Below are positions 32,620-36,691 of a stretch of DNA of 36,691 nucleotides, piece by piece. Source of the DNA: Desulfobacteraceae bacterium (GTDB lineage Bacteria; Desulfobacterota; Desulfobacteria; Desulfobacterales; Desulfobacteraceae); assembly GCA_016744295.1 (NCBI GenBank), contig JADGEQ010000057.1, forward strand, positions 1 through 36,691. Reading direction: 5' to 3'. The position numbers and the translations under genes were made by a program. Under the pieces are notes generated by a model. It had not been told where the DNA came from. It saw only the letters and a list, made by a program, of their open reading frames with translations, and did not search any database. Positions within the stretch are counted from its first letter, which is position 1, and every line of letters begins with the position of its first letter.

Positions 32620-33393
32620 TCAGGGCAGAAGGGACGTCTCTTGGGAGTATCCGTGACTTTTAAAGATTTCTTCCATGATGCCGCTTTTTTTAAGGTATAC
32701 AAGCCCCCGGTTAAAGGCGGCTGATTTGACTTGAAAGTCTAAGGTTTTTTTTGAAATGACCAGGTAATTCATGTCTTGTACCAGAACAGGTGCCATCTCT
32801 TCAAAGGCGTTTGAATCATCACTGAATTTTGTGGCAATAAGATGACGGGAAATGAGTCGGTCTATCATGATCAGATCAACCCGGGCCCGTTTGAGTTTTT
32901 CCAGGTTCTGAAGGTTGACATCGACCATCTCGGTCTTGAGGCGATCTTTTGTGGCTTCAAATTCGGGCGGATAGGCATATCCCCTTATATAACCTATGGT
33001 ATACGGGCTGAGAAGATTATAATTGCCGTCAAAGGATATGGGAGAACCTCGTTTTTTAAGAAAGATGATTTCATTTGCGATCAAGGGTTTGGAATAGATG
33101 AACCACTCTTTTCTTTGTTCACGGTACCAGCAGCCGAAAAGACCGTCATAGACCCCGGCTTTTGTGCCCTCAAATCCTCTTTTCCACGGCACAATAGTTA
33201 TTTGAGTTTCATAGCCTTCCCGGGCAAATGCCATGGTAACGATTTTTGTTATCACGCCCCTGTCTTTTAAACTGCTTCCCGTGTAAGGGGGAGATTCATG
33301 GGTTGCCAACCGGATTATCCGGTCTGTTCCGCCGACATCAGACACCACGCTCAGAAAAATCAGCAACGCTGAAGAAAAGATATTTTTAATCAT
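32620..33393 (-). CDS. Periplasmic solute-binding protein, family 3-like
   Basis: 257 aa. A signal peptide (MIKNIFSSALLIFLSVVSDVG) precedes a bilobed type-II binding fold: IRLATHESPPYTG at the start, GVYDGLFGCWYREQRKEW in the first lobe and VDLIMIDRLISRHLIA in the second. Family members bind amino acids or similar small molecules for ABC uptake or act as sensors; no permease or ATPase gene is near. ATG at 33393 after AAAGG; a TTG one codon earlier is the alternative. Stands alone. Confidence 0.8.
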   Translation of the reverse strand: MIKNIFSSALLIFLSVVSDVGGTDRIIRLATHESPPYTGSSLKDRGVITKIVTMAFAREGYETQITIVPWKRGFEGTKAGVYDGLFGCWYREQRKEWFIYSKPLIANEIIFLKKRGSPISFDGNYNLLSPYTIGYIRGYAYPPEFEATKDRLKTEMVDVNLQNLEKLKRARVDLIMIDRLISRHLIATKFSDDSNAFEEMAPVLVQDMNYLVISKKTLDFQVKSAAFNRGLVYLKKSGIMEEIFKSHGYSQETSLLP

Positions 33394-33708
33394 CAATAAG
33401 CCTTTGTTGGTCGGGATAATCCCGTTGTTTTGGGGGGCGGTTCACGGGGCATGGGTTACAGGTTCTGATTATGAGAGCCACCTTATTTTGACCCTGAGTT
33501 TACCAAGGTTCTCAATTCGTGTAAAGGACTTTCAGGCGGTTAAAAAAAGACCTGGCTGGGGTTTACGAAAAATCGTAAACTGGTGGTAGAAGCGGTTAAG
33601 TTTGATGTGCAGCGTTTCAGGCAGGTCTTATTTTCCCAGGCGTTTCGGGTTGTTTGTGTGTGGGAATCACTTTTTTCAATTTTATTGTAAAATAGGTTTT
33701 CAGGGTAT

Positions 33709-33741
33709 GGTACAATAAGTGTCGGTTACCGAGAATCGCTG
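33709..33741 (+). repeat. Dispersed repeat, copy 3
   Basis: GGTACAATAAGTGTCGG, TTACCGAGAATCGCTG. It aligns over about 30 bases with the copies at 23746 and 14404. It lies directly upstream of the darP -35 box. Confidence 0.6.
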
Positions 33742-33758
33742 TCCCCCTTGTAATTTCC

Positions 33759-33788
33759 TTGACAAAAACAAACACTCTGTCCTATATT
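33759..33788 (+). promoter_or_regulatory. Sigma-70-type promoter of darP
   Basis: Perfect -35 TTGACA (33759-33764), 18-base spacer, -10 TATATT (33783-33788). It predicts a start about 45 bases before the darP ATG. Confidence 0.7.
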
Positions 33789-33837
33789 TTACAATTTTAC
33801 ACCCTGATATTTCAGGCTTTTATTCCCGGCGGACCCC

Positions 33838-34329
33838 ATGGAAAAAGATATTCACGGCAAGAGTAGAACACAGACAAAAAAAGAGGCTGAAGAGCTCCAA
33901 AAACTTGGCGAGGAACTCACCCGACTGCCCCTCCACAAACTGGACCGGATGAATCTTCCAAGTGACCTGTACAAGGCCCTTGTAGCATACCGCCCCATCA
34001 CATCCCACATTGCCGGCAGAAGGCACCGTCAATTCATCGGAACCCTGATGCGGGATGTGGACCCGGAACCAATCCGCATGGCATTGTTGGAACCCGATGC
34101 AAGCCGCCCGGAATCAAATATCAGACAAAAAACCAGGATGTGGATGGACAAACTGCTAGCGGGTGATCCGGCGGAGATGGAAGCGTTTCTCTGTGAATGT
34201 CCGGGGTTGGAGCGCCAAAAACTGAGGCAGCTGTTGAGAAATATCAAAAAAGAGAAAACCGTGGGCAAATCTTCCAAATCGGCTAGAGCACTGGAACAAC
34301 TTATTCTGAAGTGCGCGGGCGACAAATAA
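33838..34329 (+). CDS. darP: Ribosome biogenesis factor DarP/YjgA (DUF615)
   Basis: 163 aa, near the family's usual 180. Binds late 50S precursors near the peptidyl transferase centre (known for E. coli). Seen: SRTQTKKEAEELQKLGEELT with the typical basic start, LPSDLYKALVAYRPITSH, RRHRQFIGTLMRDVD and PGLERQKLRQLLRNIKKEK. It is basic and helical. Driven by its own strong promoter; convergent with efpL across a perfect inverted repeat. Confidence 0.88.
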   Translation: MEKDIHGKSRTQTKKEAEELQKLGEELTRLPLHKLDRMNLPSDLYKALVAYRPITSHIAGRRHRQFIGTLMRDVDPEPIRMALLEPDASRPESNIRQKTRMWMDKLLAGDPAEMEAFLCECPGLERQKLRQLLRNIKKEKTVGKSSKSARALEQLILKCAGDK

Positions 34330-34336
34330 AGAGATT

Positions 34337-34393
34337 AATTTTCATGCAAACCTATTTTTTATGTGTTTGTTTGTGTTTGTTTGCATGAAAATT
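34337..34393. terminator. Perfect 15-bp inverted repeat between darP and efpL
   Basis: AATTTTCATGCAAAC (34337-34351) and its complement (34379-34393). The loop carries a GTGTTTGTTTGTGTTTGTTTG direct repeat. As the genes converge here, a bidirectional terminator is likely. Confidence 0.65.
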
Positions 34394-34399
34394 GTCACA

Positions 34400-34966
34400 T
34401 CAGGCCCTGGACATGAATTTTTTTGTTTCCGTATTAACCTTGACCATTTCCCCGGGCTCAAGATATTCCGGGATCTGAATCTCAACCCCATTTGAAAGCG
34501 TTGCGGGCTTTGTCCTTGCGGTTGCGCTTGCACCCTTGAGACCAGGGGCTGTTTCCGTAATCTCAAAAACAAGGGACTTTGGAAGCTCCACGGCCACCAT
34601 GTTCTCATCAATGAGCAAGGCAACAAGGCCTTCCATGCCATCTGTGATCCAGATAAGCTCCTCTTCGATGTTATCGCCCTCTATCATGTACTGGGAATAC
34701 TCCTGGCTGTCCATGAATACATGAAGGGCTCCGTCGGGATACAGATATTGTACCGATCTTTTCACGAGGACAACCTCGCTGAGCATATCATTTCCCTTGT
34801 AGGTTTCTTCATATTTTTGTTTGGTTTTGATGCTGCTGAATCGGATCTTGTAAAGGGTAACGGCTCCCCTTGCCGATGGCGTTCTCACATCAATATGCTT
34901 CACCATATAGGCTTCATCATTAATCTCAACAACATTCCCTTTTTTCAAGTCACCGGCCTTGGGCAT
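34400..34966 (-). CDS. efpL: Elongation factor P-like protein EfpL (YeiP)
   Basis: 188 aa. Helps ribosomes stalled at certain proline-containing motifs. Three beta-barrel domains of the EF-P type. The tip loop reads TPSARGAV with Arg33 in place of the modified Lys34-type residue of EF-P, as in E. coli YeiP/EfpL, so no EpmA-type lysylation is expected. The C-terminal PATLSNGVEIQIPEYLEPGE is typical. ATG after AGGAG. Canonical efp is not in the window, so whether this is the sole EF-P cannot be said. Confidence 0.88.
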   Translation of the reverse strand: MPKAGDLKKGNVVEINDEAYMVKHIDVRTPSARGAVTLYKIRFSSIKTKQKYEETYKGNDMLSEVVLVKRSVQYLYPDGALHVFMDSQEYSQYMIEGDNIEEELIWITDGMEGLVALLIDENMVAVELPKSLVFEITETAPGLKGASATARTKPATLSNGVEIQIPEYLEPGEMVKVNTETKKFMSRA

Positions 34967-35079
34967 TTTTCATTCTCCTGGATGCATGTTCCCATGCGTT
35001 TATCTATATTAAAAAAGGTATCAATACCATTCAACGATAACATTTAAAAGCGCAGGGATAAAAAAATATCTTTCTTCCC

Positions 35080-36456
35080 CTATTCATGCCTGTGGATAAT
35101 AAAATGCCGCCCCTTGATTTTCTTTGTGGAGAGTGCTTCCTGGGCAGCATCCACAGCCGAACGTTCAATGGCAACATAAGAGTAAAAATCAAAACAGTTT
35201 ATTTTGCCCACACAATTTCCGGGAATGCCCCCATCCTTGGTCAGGGCCCCCAGAATATCCCCGGCTCGAAGCTTGCTCTTTCGCCCACCGTTGATGGAAA
35301 GGGTGACCATGGCGGGTAACACCTCCCCTCGAGCTGAGGGGACAAGCGCCTGAACATCTGATACCTCAAAACAGGTGCCCATCATGCGGTTGATCTCTTC
35401 CAGACGGAAGCGCTCCTTGGGCGTCATAAGGGAAAAGGCCAACCCTTCCTTTCCGGCCCGGCCCGTCCGGCCGATGCGGTGGACATATACCTCGGACTCA
35501 AAGGGAAGGTCAAAGTTGATCACCGCACTTAAGCCTGAGATATCAAGGCCCCTGGCCGCCACATCCGTAGCCACCAGGATGGGGGTGCTTTTGTTGGAAA
35601 AACGCACCAATACTTCGGTTCTTTCCTTTTGTTCAAGGTCTCCGTGGATGGCCAGGGACGAAAACCCCCTGGCCGAAAGAAAGGTGGAAAGGGATCTGCA
35701 CTGCAGCTTGGTATTGCAGAAAATCAGTGCTGATCCAGGGGTATGGGCATCCAAAATTTGGGCCACAACATCTGGTTTCCCATCCCAGTCGGATTCATAA
35801 AAAAACTGGCGGATAACGTTTTCTTCGTGGTCAACATCCACCACCACCCTCTGGGCATTTTTTTGAAACCGGCTACTCAGCTCAAGAATCTGATCTGGAA
35901 AGGTAGCGGAAAAAAGAAGGGTCTGGCGATGGGCTGGAACATATTCCATGATCGCCTCAATGCTGTCGGCAAAACCAACGTCCAGCATTCGATCCGCCTC
36001 ATCCAGAACTAGGGAGGTGACATTATCAAGGTTCATGGTGCTGCGCTTCAAATGCTGTTCAATGCGCCCGGGGGTCCCCACCACAATATGGGCCTGGTGC
36101 TCCAGGGAGATCTGCTGGGGAAGAAAGGGGACCCCACCGCAGATTGTCACAATTTTGATATTGTGCCTAAACCGGGCCAGACGCCTCAGTTCGCCCGCCA
36201 CCTGCTCGGCAAGCTCCCGGGTCGGACACATCACCAGAGCCTGCACCCTGAAGCGTTTCACCTTCAAATTGTGCAGCAAGCCGATGCCAAAGGCTGCTGT
36301 TTTTCCGCTCCCGGTTTTGGCCTGGGCCAGAAGATCCTCATTCTTTAGCACATGGGGTAAGCTTTCTGCCTGAATCGGTGTCATCTTGTGGTAGCCCATA
36401 CTCTCCAGATTCTCGATCATGGATTTTGCTAATGGTAACCTTGTAAAAGCACTCAT
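35080..36456 (-). CDS. dbpA: DEAD-box RNA helicase DbpA
   Basis: 458 aa. RNA-dependent ATPase; DbpA acts on 23S rRNA hairpin 92 during 50S assembly. Motifs: Q region TPIQAESLP, AQAKTGSGKT (I), PTRELA (Ia), VGTPGRI (Ib), DEAD (II), SAT (III), HRIGRTGR (VI). The C-terminal 75 residues (KLRAGDILGALTKDGG to RHFIIHRH) are the DbpA RNA-binding domain. I start at the ATG at 36456, five bases after AAGAAGG. The frame stays open upstream to beyond the window edge, with a membrane-like stretch that is probably not part of DbpA. Confidence 0.92.
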   Translation of the reverse strand: MSAFTRLPLAKSMIENLESMGYHKMTPIQAESLPHVLKNEDLLAQAKTGSGKTAAFGIGLLHNLKVKRFRVQALVMCPTRELAEQVAGELRRLARFRHNIKIVTICGGVPFLPQQISLEHQAHIVVGTPGRIEQHLKRSTMNLDNVTSLVLDEADRMLDVGFADSIEAIMEYVPAHRQTLLFSATFPDQILELSSRFQKNAQRVVVDVDHEENVIRQFFYESDWDGKPDVVAQILDAHTPGSALIFCNTKLQCRSLSTFLSARGFSSLAIHGDLEQKERTEVLVRFSNKSTPILVATDVAARGLDISGLSAVINFDLPFESEVYVHRIGRTGRAGKEGLAFSLMTPKERFRLEEINRMMGTCFEVSDVQALVPSARGEVLPAMVTLSINGGRKSKLRAGDILGALTKDGGIPGNCVGKINCFDFYSYVAIERSAVDAAQEALSTKKIKGRHFIIHRHE

Positions 36457-36691
36457 TGAAACCTTCTTTTTATTGGATATAGGCCCCGCAGGGCTCTGAT
36501 TTTTTTTATCGCACCATTTTATAATATCCATGGTACACAGCCTGTAAATATACCAGGCAAAGACCAAATCCGCAATAAAAGCTGCAATATATCCAGGGCC
36601 AACGCAAGTAACTATTCTAAAGTTCCTGTCTTTTTGGCCACAGTCATTGTTCACCTGAACATAACTTCCTCCAGGTACTTTTGGTCCATTG
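36457..36691 (-). other. Open frame upstream of dbpA with a hydrophobic segment
   Basis: The dbpA frame has no stop back to the edge. It codes for a polar Gly-Pro-rich part, then a Cys-flanked hydrophobic stretch (YIAAFIADLVFAWYIYRLC). It may be the end of another small protein or chance. I see no ribosome site or start that would settle it. Confidence 0.25.

Larger units (their letters stand above)
33397..33837. other. Gap before darP: hairpin, dispersed repeat, promoter
   Basis: It holds a perfect palindrome (GTTTACGA-AAAA-TCGTAAAC, 33561-33580), a dispersed repeat copy (33709-33741) and the darP promoter (33759-33788). No credible ORF. Confidence 0.6.

Noticed and set aside
33561..33580. 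Perfect palindrome GTTTACGA/TCGTAAAC as a riboswitch or operator
   Set aside because: It is a lone short stem with no conserved surrounding motif and lies 180 bases from the darP promoter.

Overview
The window looks like a chromosome segment from an anaerobic, probably sulfate-reducing member of the Desulfobacterota (Desulfobacterales-like). I infer this from a HdrA/QmoB-type flavo-iron-sulfur protein with a fused MvhD-like tail, its HdrD/TmcB-like partner, and the general character of the housekeeping genes (dapF, rnd, thrS, darP, efpL, dbpA). This rests on gene content only. I see no tRNA, rRNA or CRISPR array.

Layout. (1) 1-563: the 5' end of an IS21-family element, whose istA runs off the left edge, with double terminal repeats and a long hairpin. 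(2) About 780-10760: an AT-rich accessory block with every gene on the minus strand. In transcription order it holds a nuclease-STAND NTPase of 1256 aa; a ParA/MinD-like NTPase coupled to an HD-domain protein; and a DUF4145 zinc-ribbon protein coupled to an Mrr-like nuclease. These three modules are separated and bounded by four short hairpins of one architecture: AAC, 2-3 unpaired nt, a stem with a bulged base at a fixed place, a loop, the second arm, 2-3 nt, GTT. That is the architecture of integron attC sites, and all four point the same way as the genes. I therefore read the block as an integrase-less integron cassette array (CALIN-like) carrying defence modules. The ParA-HD pair is the best candidate for an undescribed system. 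(3) 10888-13525: an operon of amidase, tautomerase and crotonase-fold enzyme. (4) 13526-14618: a gene-free stretch holding broken repeat copies and a four-copy 14-bp tandem repeat. (5) 14619-18388: a HdrA-MvhD / HdrD-like electron-transfer pair. (6) 18513-24380: FKBP isomerase, OFA-type MFS transporter, two secreted proteins (one with PEGA and YD repeats) and a small dienelactone-hydrolase-like protein. (7) 24381-25233: decayed DNA with two tiny coupled ORFs and a duplicated piece of the hydrolase gene that ends inside the dapF stop codon. (8) 25231-31731: rnd-dapF (minus), diverging from thrS, vanZ-like, methyltransferase and metallo-beta-lactamase-fold genes (plus, tightly packed). (9) 31857-32510: a broken gene end abutting an IS91-family transposase remnant. 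(10) 32620-36456: solute-binding protein, darP, efpL (EF-P-like) and dbpA.

How parts work together. The defence block has three independent, internally coupled modules (ATGA overlap for DUF4145/Mrr, TAATG overlap for ParA/HD), as expected for cassettes gained one at a time. The Hdr pair would form a cytoplasmic Fe-S/flavin electron-transfer complex. A short dispersed repeat (copies near 14404, 23746 and 33709, with a tail in the IS91 remnant at 32055) links several gene-poor gaps and suggests past one-ended insertion of an IS91-like element.
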